Source: an uncultured Merdimonas sp. | Lineage (GTDB): Bacteria > Bacillota > Clostridia > Lachnospirales > Lachnospiraceae | Assembly (NCBI GenBank): GCA_944375725.1 | Contig: CALWAZ010000189.1 | Coordinates: 1-38,588 of the forward strand | Reading direction: 5' to 3' | Length of the DNA stretch: 38,588 bases | Part shown: positions 1 through 8,799 of the stretch, piece after piece | Numbering within the stretch: position 1 is the first letter of the stretch | Layout of the letters: each line of letters starts with the position of its first letter | Position numbers and translations under genes: made by a program | The notes under the pieces: model-generated | Told to the model about the DNA's origin: nothing | Seen by the model: only the letters and a program-made list of their open reading frames with translations | Database searches by the model: none

Positions 1-8
1 AAGTTATT

Positions 9-152
9 ATGAAGCATATTCAGACACTGAATACACAGATTCTGCAGAATACCGTGAAGAAGGGCGGCTGCGGAGAGTGCCAGACGTCCTGCCAGTCTGC
101 CTGCAAGACATCCTGCACCGTAGGCAACCAGACGTGTGAGCAGCACAAATAA
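9..152 (+). CDS. scfA: SCIFF peptide (six-cysteine ranthipeptide precursor)
   Basis: This small gene encodes 47 residues and starts MKHIQTLNTQILQNTVKKGG. The C-terminal half has six cysteines (C21, C24, C28, C32, C36, C43) interspersed with Thr and Ser. That is the signature of the SCIFF family (six cysteines in forty-five residues), a ribosomally made peptide found across clostridia. The partner maturase scfB lies downstream at 337, as is usual for this family. ScfB-type enzymes are known to install Cys-to-Thr thioether links, so this is the likely substrate. Only eight bases upstream lie in the window, so the ribosome-binding site and promoter are cut off. The biological role of mature SCIFF is not established. 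Confidence 0.95.
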   Translation: MKHIQTLNTQILQNTVKKGGCGECQTSCQSACKTSCTVGNQTCEQHK

Positions 153-175
153 GAATTGTAAAATAGAAGTGTGAA

Positions 176-229
176 GAACAAGGATGTCTCAAAAGCGCAT
201 GTTTCATGGCTTTTGAGACATCCTTGTTC
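176..229 (+). terminator. Strong hairpin between scfA and scfB (attenuator, terminator or processing site)
   Basis: The arms 176-196 and 209-229 are perfect 21-base inverted repeats. Inside them CATG (198-201) can pair with CATG (205-208) across a TTT loop after a one-base bulge, giving about 25 base pairs. No clean T tract follows; the right arm ends in CCTTGTTC. It may reduce read-through from a highly expressed precursor into the maturase gene, or be an RNase cleavage site. The rest of 153-336 is GC-rich spacer ending in an AT-rich stretch and the scfB ribosome-binding site; I see no convincing promoter there. Confidence 0.6.
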
Positions 230-336
230 TGGTGTGGCCCTTCCCGGGCCGGCGCGGACCGGCACAAGAAGCGGATCAGGGAGAGAGAAAGAGATACCGA
301 AACTAGTTTTTTATATTATACATAAGGAGTACGAAA

Positions 337-1764
337 ATGATACATCGCTATTACAACAATGGTTACTATATTGTCCTGGATGTGAACAGCGGCGCTGTCC
401 ATGTGGTGGATGAGCTGGCCTATGAAGTGATAGGGCTTTATGAGAACAGCAGGCCGGAGGACATTGTGGCAGAGCTTCGTGACAGATGGCCGGAAGATGA
501 CATCCGGGAAGTCCTGGATGATGTGGAGACGCTGAAAAACCAGGGAACACTTTTCACGGAGGATACCTACAGGGATCGGGTAATTGATTTCAAGAAGCGT
601 TCTACGGTGGTGAAGGCGCTGTGCCTTCATATCGCCCATGACTGCAATCTGGCCTGTCGTTACTGCTTCGCGGAAGAAGGAGAATATCACGGACGCCGGG
701 CTCTGATGAGTTATGAGACCGGAAAGCAGGCTCTGGATTTCCTGATTGCCAATTCCGGAAACCGGCACAATCTGGAAGTGGATTTCTTCGGCGGAGAACC
801 GCTGATGAACTGGCAGGTGGTTAAGGAACTGGTGGCTTATGGCCGGGAGCAGGAGAAAATTCATGATAAGAAATTCCGTTTCACACTGACTACAAACGGT
901 GTCCTTCTGAATGATGAAGTACAGGAATTTCTGAACAGAGAGATGAGCAACGTAGTGTTAAGCATTGACGGCCGGAAGGAAGTCAACGACAAAATGCGTC
1001 CCTTCCGAAACGGCCGCGGCAGTTACGATCTGATTGTGCCGAAGTTTCGGAAACTGGCAGAGAGCCGGAATCAGAACAATTACTATGTGAGAGGCACTTT
1101 TACCCGGAATAATCTGGATTTCTCCGAGGATGTGCTGCATCTGGCGGATCTGGGCTTTAAGCAGATTTCCGTAGAGCCAGTGGTTGCGGCTCCGGAAGAG
1201 CCCTATGCGCTCCGGGAAGAGGACATTCCGGTGATTTGTGAGCAGTATGACAAGCTGGCTGCGGAGATGGTGCGCCGCCATGGAAAGGAAAATGATTTCA
1301 ATTTCTTCCATTTCATGATTGATCTGACCGGAGGCCCCTGCGTCTACAAACGGCTTTCCGGCTGCGGCTCCGGAACAGAGTACCTGGCAGTGACGCCCTG
1401 GGGCGATCTGTATCCCTGCCATCAGTTTGTGGGAAATGAAAAGTTTCTGATGGGAAATGTCTGGGACGGAGTGAAGAATACAGAGCTTCGGGACGAGTTC
1501 AAATGCTGCAATGTGTACGCAAAGGAAAAATGTCAGAAGTGTTTTGCAAAGTTTTACTGCAGCGGCGGCTGCGCGGCGAATTCCTACAATTTCCACGGCT
1601 CTATTAACGACGCTTATGACATCGGCTGTGAGCTGGAGAAGAAACGTGTGGAGTGTGCCATCATGATCAAAGCTGCCACAGCGGGCCTGGACGCGCGGCA
1701 GGCAGAGGAAGAACAGGAAGATTCAGCGGCCGCGGGAAAGAATCCGGGTACCGGAGAAGAGTAA
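337..1764 (+). CDS. scfB: SCIFF maturase, radical SAM/SPASM protein
   Basis: This is a radical SAM enzyme of 475 residues expected to form thioether cross-links in the SCIFF peptide encoded just upstream. The N-terminal ~90 residues fit a RiPP recognition element that binds the leader. The radical SAM cluster motif is CNLACRYC, with C103, C107 and C110 in CX3CX2C spacing. The C-terminal third is a SPASM domain rich in cysteines, including CGSG, YPCH and the run CQKCFAKFYCSGGC, which would hold auxiliary Fe-S clusters. The start follows AAGGAGTACGAAA. The last ~25 residues are acidic and low-complexity. recJ begins two bases after its stop, so the two are probably co-transcribed. Family known, in vivo role of the product unknown. 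Confidence 0.95.
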   Translation: MIHRYYNNGYYIVLDVNSGAVHVVDELAYEVIGLYENSRPEDIVAELRDRWPEDDIREVLDDVETLKNQGTLFTEDTYRDRVIDFKKRSTVVKALCLHIAHDCNLACRYCFAEEGEYHGRRALMSYETGKQALDFLIANSGNRHNLEVDFFGGEPLMNWQVVKELVAYGREQEKIHDKKFRFTLTTNGVLLNDEVQEFLNREMSNVVLSIDGRKEVNDKMRPFRNGRGSYDLIVPKFRKLAESRNQNNYYVRGTFTRNNLDFSEDVLHLADLGFKQISVEPVVAAPEEPYALREEDIPVICEQYDKLAAEMVRRHGKENDFNFFHFMIDLTGGPCVYKRLSGCGSGTEYLAVTPWGDLYPCHQFVGNEKFLMGNVWDGVKNTELRDEFKCCNVYAKEKCQKCFAKFYCSGGCAANSYNFHGSINDAYDIGCELEKKRVECAIMIKAATAGLDARQAEEEQEDSAAAGKNPGTGEE

Positions 1765-1766
1765 GC

Positions 1767-3485
1767 ATGAAGGAACAGTGGGTAGAGGCACCCAGAGTCG
1801 GGGGGAATCAGGAGCTTGCCCGTAAGTTTTCCGTAAGTCCCATGGCCATGCGGCTGATCCGCAGCCGGGCTGGTGAAAGCGAGGAAGAGATTCGGGAGTA
1901 TCTTCAGGGAACCATCGAGGAGCTGGCAGATCCCTGCCTGATGAAGGGAATGAAAGAAGCAGTCTCTCTTCTGCGGCAGAAAATCCGGGAAGGAGCCAGT
2001 ATTCGGATTATCGGCGATTATGACATTGACGGAGTGAACGCCACCCATATTCTGATTACGGCGCTGAAAAGGGCCGGAGCGAAGGCGGATACCGTGATTC
2101 CTGACCGGATGAAGGATGGATACGGAATCAATGAGCATCTGATTGAGGATGCCAGGGAGGCAGGCGTGGATACCATTGTCACCTGTGACAACGGCATCGC
2201 GGCGGCAAAAGAAATTGCTTTTGCGAAGGAGCTTGGCATGACGGTAATCGTCACCGATCACCATGATATTCCCTATCGGGAGGAAAAGGATGGAAGCCGC
2301 ACCGTAATCCTGCCGCCGGCGGATGTGATTGTGAATCCGAAGCAGGCAGACTGCCCGTACCCCTTTAAAAAACTCTGCGGAGCGGCGGTGGCCTGGAGGC
2401 TTGCGGAAGCCCTTTACCGGGAGGAAGGAATTTCCAGAGAGGAATTTCTTGATCTGGCAGAGTTCGCGGCGGTGGCCACTGTAGGCGATATCATGGATCT
2501 GACCGGAGAGAACCGGATTCTGGTGAAATACGGCCTGAAACGGCTGGAGCAGACGAAAAATCCCGGATACCGGGCCCTTCTGGCCGTGAACGGCCTGGAA
2601 GGGAAAAAGCTGACAGCCTACCATATTGGCTTTGTCATCGGCCCCTGTATCAATGCCAGCGGGCGGCTGGACACAGCCAAACGGGCGCTGGCTCTGCTGG
2701 GAGCAGAGACGAAGGCAGAAGCAGAGGAGCTGGCCGGCGATTTGAAGGCGCTCAACGACAGCCGCAAGGATCTGACGGTGAAAGGCACCCAGAGGGCGGT
2801 GCAGCTGATTGAGGAGACGGATTTAAGGCAGGACCGGGTTCTGGTGGTCTATCTTCCAGACTGTCATGAGAGCCTGGCAGGGATCATAGCAGGACGAATC
2901 CGGGAAAAGTATTTCCGTCCCTGTTTTGTGCTGACGGACGCGGAGGACGGAGTCAAAGGCTCCGGCCGTTCCATTCCCGGGTACCATATGTTTGATGAGA
3001 TGACAAAGGTACGGGAACTCTTTACCAAGTACGGCGGCCATCCCATGGCGGCAGGGCTTTCTCTGAAGCCTGAAAATGTGGAGCCTTTCCGGAAAGCGGT
3101 CAACGAAAACTGCACTCTGACAGAAGAAGATCTGACGCCGAAGCTTATCTATGACGCGGTTCTTCCCATCTGTTACGCGGGGGAGCAGATTATCCGGGAG
3201 CTGGAGCTTCTGGAGCCTTTTGGAAAAGCCAATGAAAAACCGGTGTTCGCGGCCGCGAATCTGAAGGTTAGAAGCGCCCGCATCATCGGAAAGAACCAGA
3301 ACGTGCTGAAAGCGGTTCTGGAAGGGCCGGACGGCACCAGACTGGACACCATCAGCTTCGGGGACGTTCAGGAAAATCTGGCATATATTGAAGAAAAGCA
3401 GGATGTCTGCATTCTTTACTATCCGGAGATCAATGAGTACCAGGGCCGGCGCAGCGTCCAGCTGGTGGTGGAGAGCTGGAGGTAA
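1767..3485 (+). CDS. recJ: Single-stranded-DNA-specific exonuclease RecJ
   Basis: This is a DHH-superfamily 5'-3' exonuclease of 572 residues for recombination and repair. Visible motifs are DYDIDG at residues 84-89 and DHH at 164-166, both metal-binding in RecJ, followed by a DHHA1-type region with the GGHPMAAG motif around residue 425. The length fits the shorter Firmicute RecJ. I chose ATG 1767, two bases after the scfB stop and behind GGAGAAG. A longer reading to 1653 would overlap scfB by 112 bases and has no support. RecJ followed by apt and rel is a conserved Firmicute order. A GC hairpin (GGCGGC 3510-3515 with GCCGCC 3534-3539) follows, without a T tract. Confidence 0.95.
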   Translation: MKEQWVEAPRVGGNQELARKFSVSPMAMRLIRSRAGESEEEIREYLQGTIEELADPCLMKGMKEAVSLLRQKIREGASIRIIGDYDIDGVNATHILITALKRAGAKADTVIPDRMKDGYGINEHLIEDAREAGVDTIVTCDNGIAAAKEIAFAKELGMTVIVTDHHDIPYREEKDGSRTVILPPADVIVNPKQADCPYPFKKLCGAAVAWRLAEALYREEGISREEFLDLAEFAAVATVGDIMDLTGENRILVKYGLKRLEQTKNPGYRALLAVNGLEGKKLTAYHIGFVIGPCINASGRLDTAKRALALLGAETKAEAEELAGDLKALNDSRKDLTVKGTQRAVQLIEETDLRQDRVLVVYLPDCHESLAGIIAGRIREKYFRPCFVLTDAEDGVKGSGRSIPGYHMFDEMTKVRELFTKYGGHPMAAGLSLKPENVEPFRKAVNENCTLTEEDLTPKLIYDAVLPICYAGEQIIRELELLEPFGKANEKPVFAAANLKVRSARIIGKNQNVLKAVLEGPDGTRLDTISFGDVQENLAYIEEKQDVCILYYPEINEYQGRRSVQLVVESWR

Positions 3486-3564
3486 GCCAGAGAGGGAGAG
3501 GGTTTCCGGGGCGGCTGCCAGGTGTGGGCCAGGGCCGCCGGAAGCCCGCAGAAAAGCGAAAATC

Positions 3565-3593
3565 TTGTCAAATACGGCCGTTCATGCTATACT
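3565..3593 (+). promoter_or_regulatory. Sigma-A promoter for the apt-rel operon
   Basis: TTGTCA (3565-3570) and TATACT (3588-3593) are separated by 17 bases, a near-consensus housekeeping promoter. Transcription would start near 3600, leaving a leader of about 170 bases before apt. The leader contains a 7-bp hairpin, GCGGCAC (3659-3665) with GTGCCGC (3675-3681), and several ATGs without evident ribosome-binding sites. I recognise no known leader motif in 3486-3773. Confidence 0.75.
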
Positions 3594-3773
3594 ATAGTAC
3601 GTGTGTACAGGCGCGTCTGTGAAAAAGTCAGCGGACATTTCTGCGGCGCGTATGAGACGCGGCACGCATGAAAGGTGCCGCGCATGAAATGCACTATGCA
3701 TAAAATATACCGCGCATGGAGCGCGCTGCTCATAGAAATGATGGGAAAACCTTAGGAAAAGAGGATTACAGAT

Positions 3774-4298
3774 ATGAAAAAGCTGGAAGACTATGTAAGA
3801 AGCATTCCGGATTTTCCGGAAGAGGGAATTATTTTCAGAGACATTACTTCCGTACTGCAGGATGCGGATGGGCTGCATCTGGCCATCGATTCCATGCAGG
3901 ATCTGCTGAAGGATGTGGATTTTGACGTGATAGTGGGCGCGGAATCCAGAGGCTTTGTATTCGGGGCTCCTATCGCCTACAATATGCACAAGCCCTTTGT
4001 GCTGATCCGCAAGAAGGGCAAGCTGCCCTGCGAGACAGTATCCCAGAAGTACGATCTGGAGTATGGAAGCGCTGAGATTGAGATGCACAAGGACTCCATC
4101 AAGCCGGGCCAGAAGGTGGTCCTGGTAGACGATCTGATTGCTACGGGAGGAACCATTGAGGCGGCGGCAGAGCTGGTAGAGTCTCTGGGCGGCGTCGTGG
4201 TGAAGATTATCTTCTTGATGGAGCTGGCAGGCCTGAAGGGCCGTGAGCGTCTGAAAAAGTACAATGTGGATTCCGTGATTCGGTATGAAGGAAAATAG
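3774..4298 (+). CDS. apt: Adenine phosphoribosyltransferase
   Basis: This cytoplasmic enzyme of 174 residues salvages adenine by converting adenine plus PRPP to AMP. It has the N-terminal LEDYVRSIPDFPEEGI block typical of APRT and the PRPP-binding loop VLVDDLIATGGT at residues 117-128. The length matches the family. GAGG in the sequence GAGGATTACAGAT precedes the ATG. It lies between recJ and rel, the standard Firmicute arrangement, linking purine salvage with ppGpp metabolism in one transcript. Nothing is unusual in the protein itself. Confidence 0.96.
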   Translation: MKKLEDYVRSIPDFPEEGIIFRDITSVLQDADGLHLAIDSMQDLLKDVDFDVIVGAESRGFVFGAPIAYNMHKPFVLIRKKGKLPCETVSQKYDLEYGSAEIEMHKDSIKPGQKVVLVDDLIATGGTIEAAAELVESLGGVVVKIIFLMELAGLKGRERLKKYNVDSVIRYEGK

Positions 4299-4354
4299 CT
4301 GAAATAAAAACACGAAAGAACATGTAAAATTGTGGCAAAAGGCAGGTGTTGACA

Positions 4355-6658
4355 ATGGCAGAGATGAAGATTGGCGTGAAGGACCGGGACCAGGAAGTGA
4401 ATCACGATGATGAGAATGTAAAGGCCATGCAGGATTTTACAAGCCCTGATGTGCTTTACAAAGAGCTGATAAGCAGCGTGCTGAAATATCATCCATCCAC
4501 CGACATCAGCATGATTGAGAAGGCTTACAAGATTGCGTCGGAGGCCCACAAGGGACAGCTGCGCAAATCCGGCGAGCCTTATATCATTCATCCGCTCTGT
4601 GTGGCAATCATTCTGGCGGACCTGGAGCTTGACAAGGAGACCATTGTGGCGGGCCTTTTGCATGACGCGGTGGAGGACACCGTGATGACCACCGAGGAGA
4701 TAGCCAGCGAATTCGGAGATGAGGTGGCTCTTCTGGTGGATGGCGTCACAAAGCTGGGACAGCTGTCCTATTCCGCGGACAAAATCGAGGTACAGGCCGA
4801 AAATCTCCGGAAAATGTTCCTGGCTATGGCCAAGGATATCCGGGTCATTCTGATTAAACTGGCGGACCGTCTGCACAACATGCGGACCCTCCAGTATATG
4901 AAGCCGGAGAAGCAGAAGGAAAAGGCCCGGGAGACCATGGACATCTATGCGCCCATCGCTCAGAGGCTTGGTATCTCCAAGGTGAAGAACGAGCTGGATG
5001 ACCTGTCGCTGAAATATCTGGAGCCGGAGGTCTATTATGACCTGAAGGAGCAGATCGCAGAGAAGAAGAGCGATCGGGAAGCCTTTGTGCAGCGGATTGT
5101 GACAGAGGTGCAGCAGCATATGAAAAACGCGGGCATCGAAGCCCATGTGGACGGACGTGTCAAGCATTTTTTCAGTATTTATAAGAAAATGGTGAATCAG
5201 CACAAGACCCTGGATCAGATTTATGATCTGTTTGCGGTCCGCATTATCGTGGAGACAGTGAAGGACTGCTATGCGGCCCTGGGCGTGATTCATGAAATGT
5301 ATAAACCGATTCCGGGACGTTTTAAGGACTATATCGCCATGCCCAAGGCGAATATGTACCAGTCTCTGCATACGACCCTGATCGGGCCCAACGGCCAGCC
5401 CTTTGAAATCCAGATCCGTACCTACGAAATGCATAAGACGGCAGAGTACGGTATCGCGGCCCACTGGAAATACAAGGAGAGCAGCGACGGCAAGAAGCCG
5501 GTGGATCAGCAGGAGGCCGAGAAAATGACCTGGCTGCGGCAGATTCTGGAGTGGCAGCGGGACATGTCCGACAACAAGGAGTTTATGAACCTGCTCAAGA
5601 GCGATCTGGACCTGTTTTCCGACAGCGTATACTGTTTTACGCCTACCGGAGAGGTAAAGGCGCTGCCCAGCGGCTCCACGCCCATTGACTTTGCCTACAG
5701 CGTGCACAGCGCCGTGGGAAACAAGATGATCGGCGCCCGGGTAAACGGAAAGCTGGTAACCATTGATTACAAGATTCAGAATGGCGACCGGATTGAGATT
5801 ATCACCTCTCAGAATTCCAGAGGTCCCAGCCGTGACTGGCTGAATGTGGTAAAGAGCACCCAGGCCAAGAACAAGATCAATCAGTGGTTCAAGAATCAGT
5901 TTAAGGAAGAGAATATCCTGAAGGGCAAGGAAATGCTTGCCCAGTACTGTAAGCTGAAATCCATCAATACGGCCAACATCATGAAGCCGGAGTTCCAGGC
6001 GGCTGTCATGCGCAAGTACGGCTTCCGCGACTGGGATTCCGTGCTGGCAGCCATCGGACACGGCGGCCTGAAGGAAGGCCAGGTCATCAATAAGATGGTG
6101 GAGGAGTATGAGAAGCGCCACAAGAAGGAAATCACCGATGAAAAGGTGCTGGAGGCCGTCACAGAGAACAAGAACAACAAGCTGAAGCTGACCAAGTCCA
6201 AGAGCGGCATTGTGGTGAAGGGACTGTCAGATGTGTCCGTCCGGTTTTCCAAGTGCTGCAGCCCTGTGCCGGGTGATGAGATCGTCGGCTTTGTGACCAG
6301 GGGCCGGGGCGTGTCCATTCACCGGACCGACTGCATCAATATCATCAATCTCCAGGAATCTGAGCGCCAGCGTCTGATTGACGCTGAGTGGCAGGATGTG
6401 GGTCCCTCCTCCGGAGAAAAATATGCCACAGAGATCAAGATCTACGCAAACAACCGGACCGGCCTTATGGTGGACATTTCCCGTATTTTCACTGAACGGG
6501 GCATTGATATGACCAGCATGAATGTACGGACCAGCAAGCAGGGAACCGCTACGATTTCCGTTACCTTCGACATCGGAGGCAAGGAAGAGCTGCAGAAGAT
6601 TGCGGAGAAGCTGTATCAGGTGGAGAGCGTGCTGGATGTGGAGCGCGCCACAGGCTGA
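4355..6658 (+). CDS. rel: Bifunctional (p)ppGpp synthetase/hydrolase Rel
   Basis: This is the long RelA/SpoT homologue of the stringent response, 767 residues from ATG 4355. The HD hydrolase domain shows HDAVEDT from residue 103. The synthetase domain carries RFKDYIA followed by MYQSLHTT; the RxKD form is the one seen in bifunctional rather than synthetase-only enzymes. A TGS domain follows (CFTPTGEVKALPSGSTPIDF), then a region with SKCCSPVPGDEIVGF, and a C-terminal ACT domain ending near VLDVERATG. A GTG at 4346 is in frame, but AGGCAGG at 4340-4346 is properly spaced for ATG 4355. All catalytic motifs look intact. Confidence 0.96.
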   Translation: MAEMKIGVKDRDQEVNHDDENVKAMQDFTSPDVLYKELISSVLKYHPSTDISMIEKAYKIASEAHKGQLRKSGEPYIIHPLCVAIILADLELDKETIVAGLLHDAVEDTVMTTEEIASEFGDEVALLVDGVTKLGQLSYSADKIEVQAENLRKMFLAMAKDIRVILIKLADRLHNMRTLQYMKPEKQKEKARETMDIYAPIAQRLGISKVKNELDDLSLKYLEPEVYYDLKEQIAEKKSDREAFVQRIVTEVQQHMKNAGIEAHVDGRVKHFFSIYKKMVNQHKTLDQIYDLFAVRIIVETVKDCYAALGVIHEMYKPIPGRFKDYIAMPKANMYQSLHTTLIGPNGQPFEIQIRTYEMHKTAEYGIAAHWKYKESSDGKKPVDQQEAEKMTWLRQILEWQRDMSDNKEFMNLLKSDLDLFSDSVYCFTPTGEVKALPSGSTPIDFAYSVHSAVGNKMIGARVNGKLVTIDYKIQNGDRIEIITSQNSRGPSRDWLNVVKSTQAKNKINQWFKNQFKEENILKGKEMLAQYCKLKSINTANIMKPEFQAAVMRKYGFRDWDSVLAAIGHGGLKEGQVINKMVEEYEKRHKKEITDEKVLEAVTENKNNKLKLTKSKSGIVVKGLSDVSVRFSKCCSPVPGDEIVGFVTRGRGVSIHRTDCINIINLQESERQRLIDAEWQDVGPSSGEKYATEIKIYANNRTGLMVDISRIFTERGIDMTSMNVRTSKQGTATISVTFDIGGKEELQKIAEKLYQVESVLDVERATG

Positions 6659-6675
6659 TCAGGCCAGGAGGATAT

Positions 6676-7308
6676 ATGAAGATAGAAAGCATGGTTTTGG
6701 GAGCGGTGGCGACCAACTGCTATTTTGTCATAAACGAAGAGACAAAAGAAACGATTGTAATCGATCCGGCGGACCGGGCGGACAGGATTCTGGAAAAAGC
6801 CTCGGCGGAAGGGCTGAGTCTGAAGGCGGTTTTCCTGACCCACGGACATGCGGATCATATGCTGGCGGTACCGGAGCTTCGAGAAAAGACGGGGATTCCC
6901 GTCTATGCCAGCCAGGCGGAGGAGAAGCTTCTGGCGGATCCGAACCAGAATCTGTCTCTGGGCCTGTTTGGAAAGTCTCTTTCCCTGAAGGCAGATGTTC
7001 TCACAGAGGATGGACAGGAGCTGGAAGCGGCCGGCATGAAATTCCGGGTGCTTTTCACGCCGGGCCATACGCCGGGAGGCTGCTGTTATTATAATCAGGA
7101 GGAGAATGTCCTGTTTTCCGGGGATACTCTGTTCTGCGGATCGGTAGGCCGGACGGACTTCCCTGGAGGAAGCATGGGAACTCTGGTGCGTTCCATCGGG
7201 GAAAAGCTGATGCCCCTTCCCGATGAGACGAGAGTATATCCGGGCCATCAGGAGGAGACGACCATCGGCGCGGAACGCCGTTACAATCCCTATTTGAGGA
7301 GTTTTTAA
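6676..7308 (+). CDS. MBL-fold hydrolase (glyoxalase II-like)
   Basis: This is a compact metallo-beta-lactamase-fold protein of 210 residues. The metal-binding motif THGHADH lies around residue 55, followed by downstream metal-ligand segments TPGHTPGG, FSGDTLF and a final YPGHQEETT. The size and motif set fit the small YcbL/GloB-like hydrolases rather than full glyoxalase II, which has an extra C-terminal domain. The substrate cannot be told from sequence. It starts 17 bases after rel behind AGGAGG and is followed closely by hemZ, in an arrangement that is common in clostridia. Confidence 0.85.
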   Translation: MKIESMVLGAVATNCYFVINEETKETIVIDPADRADRILEKASAEGLSLKAVFLTHGHADHMLAVPELREKTGIPVYASQAEEKLLADPNQNLSLGLFGKSLSLKADVLTEDGQELEAAGMKFRVLFTPGHTPGGCCYYNQEENVLFSGDTLFCGSVGRTDFPGGSMGTLVRSIGEKLMPLPDETRVYPGHQEETTIGAERRYNPYLRSF

Positions 7309-7320
7309 GGAACTGCTGCT

Positions 7321-8799
7321 ATGATAGAAGTAAAGATAAATGACGGAAGCTTTGCCTACGATATCCATTCCCTGATTCAGGCCTTTTATCCGGGCGTGGA
7401 GGTACAGGTCCGGGAAAAGGAAGCCTTTACAGAAGATTCGCCTCTTAAGATGGAGGTGTGGGCGGGCACCGAGGAGATCCGTTTCCGGATTCTGGAGGAC
7501 GGAGTGTGCCGGGAAGAGGCCGCTGCCCAGGTAGAGGATCCGGAGAGAAAAGCACTGAAAAATCAGATGAAGAAGCTTCTCTATGAGAAGCTCTGCGCGT
7601 TTACAGGGAAGAAGCTGCCCTGGGGGACTCTGACCGGGATCCGTCCGGTCAAGATTCCCATGGCTATGCTGGAGGAAGGTCATTCCAATCTGGAAATCGC
7701 CCGCTATATGTGGGAGACCTATGACTGCAGCAAAGAAAAGGCTGCCCTGGCGGTTTCCATTGCAAACAGAGAGAGGGAAGTCCTGAAGGGGCTTGACTAT
7801 GAGAAGGGCTACAGTCTTTATGTGGGCATTCCTTTCTGTCCCAGCATCTGTCTGTATTGTTCCTTTTCCTCTTCTCCGATCAAGCTTTGGGAGAAGAGAA
7901 TTGAGGACTACCTGGACGCCCTTTTCAAGGAGCTTGCGTTTCTGGGAAAGGCCTATGCAGGCAGGAAGCTGAATACGGTATATGTGGGCGGAGGCACGCC
8001 TACGACTCTGAATGCTTCCCAGCTGGACAGACTGCTGTCCTGTATAGAAGAAAATTTTGATTTGAAGGATTTAAAGGAGCTGACGGTGGAGGCCGGGCGT
8101 CCGGACAGTGTGGCCCCGGAAAAATTCCGGGTTCTGAAAGAGCACCAGGTGACGAGAATCTCCATCAATCCCCAGACCATGAATCAGAAGACCCTGGATC
8201 TGATAGGCAGAAAGCATACGCCGGAGCAGATCAAGGAAGCCTATCATATGGCCCGGGAAGCAGGCTTTGACAATATCAACATGGATCTGATTGTGGGTCT
8301 GCCCGGAGAAGGCATAGAAGATGTGCGCCATACCATGGAAGAGCTGCGCCTTCTCGATCCGGACAGCATCACGGTTCATTCCCTGGCGGTTAAGCGGGCG
8401 GCCAGACTGAAGCTGTTCCGGGATACCTATGAGGAGATGGGCTTTCAGAACAGTCAGGAGATCATGGATCTTACTTACCGGTACTGCGTGGAGCAGGGGG
8501 TATATCCCTATTACCTGTACCGTCAGAAAAATATGGCCGGCAATTTTGAAAATGTGGGTTATGCGAAGGTTGACAAAGCGGGAATTTACAATATACTGAT
8601 TATGGAAGAAAAGCAGACGATTCTGGCCGCGGGAGCCGGGGCCTCTTCCAAGTTTGTGTTTGCCGCGGATCACATCGAGCGCGTGGAGAATGTGAAGGAT
8701 GTGGCGCAGTACATCGGGCGCATTGATGAGATGATTGAGCGGAAGAGAAGTTTTATGGCGACGCATGGTCTGTTGAAAGAGAGTCAGGAGCAGAGATGA
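7321..8799 (+). CDS. hemZ: HemZ-family radical SAM protein (coproporphyrinogen dehydrogenase-like)
   Basis: This protein of 492 residues has a long N-terminal extension and then a HemN-like radical SAM core. The cluster motif is CPSICLYCSF (CX3CX2C) near residue 175, followed by YVGGGTPTTL and later INMDLIVGLPGE, both typical of the HemN/HemW superfamily. Length and N-terminal extension match clostridial HemZ. The annotated reaction is oxygen-independent decarboxylation of coproporphyrinogen III, but no other late haem gene is visible, so the real substrate is uncertain. The end of the gene overlaps the next start by four bases. Confidence 0.85.
   Translation: MIEVKINDGSFAYDIHSLIQAFYPGVEVQVREKEAFTEDSPLKMEVWAGTEEIRFRILEDGVCREEAAAQVEDPERKALKNQMKKLLYEKLCAFTGKKLPWGTLTGIRPVKIPMAMLEEGHSNLEIARYMWETYDCSKEKAALAVSIANREREVLKGLDYEKGYSLYVGIPFCPSICLYCSFSSSPIKLWEKRIEDYLDALFKELAFLGKAYAGRKLNTVYVGGGTPTTLNASQLDRLLSCIEENFDLKDLKELTVEAGRPDSVAPEKFRVLKEHQVTRISINPQTMNQKTLDLIGRKHTPEQIKEAYHMAREAGFDNINMDLIVGLPGEGIEDVRHTMEELRLLDPDSITVHSLAVKRAARLKLFRDTYEEMGFQNSQEIMDLTYRYCVEQGVYPYYLYRQKNMAGNFENVGYAKVDKAGIYNILIMEEKQTILAAGAGASSKFVFAADHIERVENVKDVAQYIGRIDEMIERKRSFMATHGLLKESQEQR

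Noticed and set aside
1614-2624. A 336-residue minus-strand frame opposite recJ
   Set aside because: It is the complement of intact recJ motifs, with no ribosome-binding site or family similarity.
3510-3539. GGCGGC/GCCGCC hairpin after recJ as a terminator
   Set aside because: The loop is long (18 bases) and there is no T run; evidence is too weak for a call.
3977-6121. A 714-residue open frame on the minus strand opposite apt and rel
   Set aside because: It lies antisense to two well-conserved genes, has no recognisable domain and is His/Leu-rich in the way complementary frames of this codon usage are.
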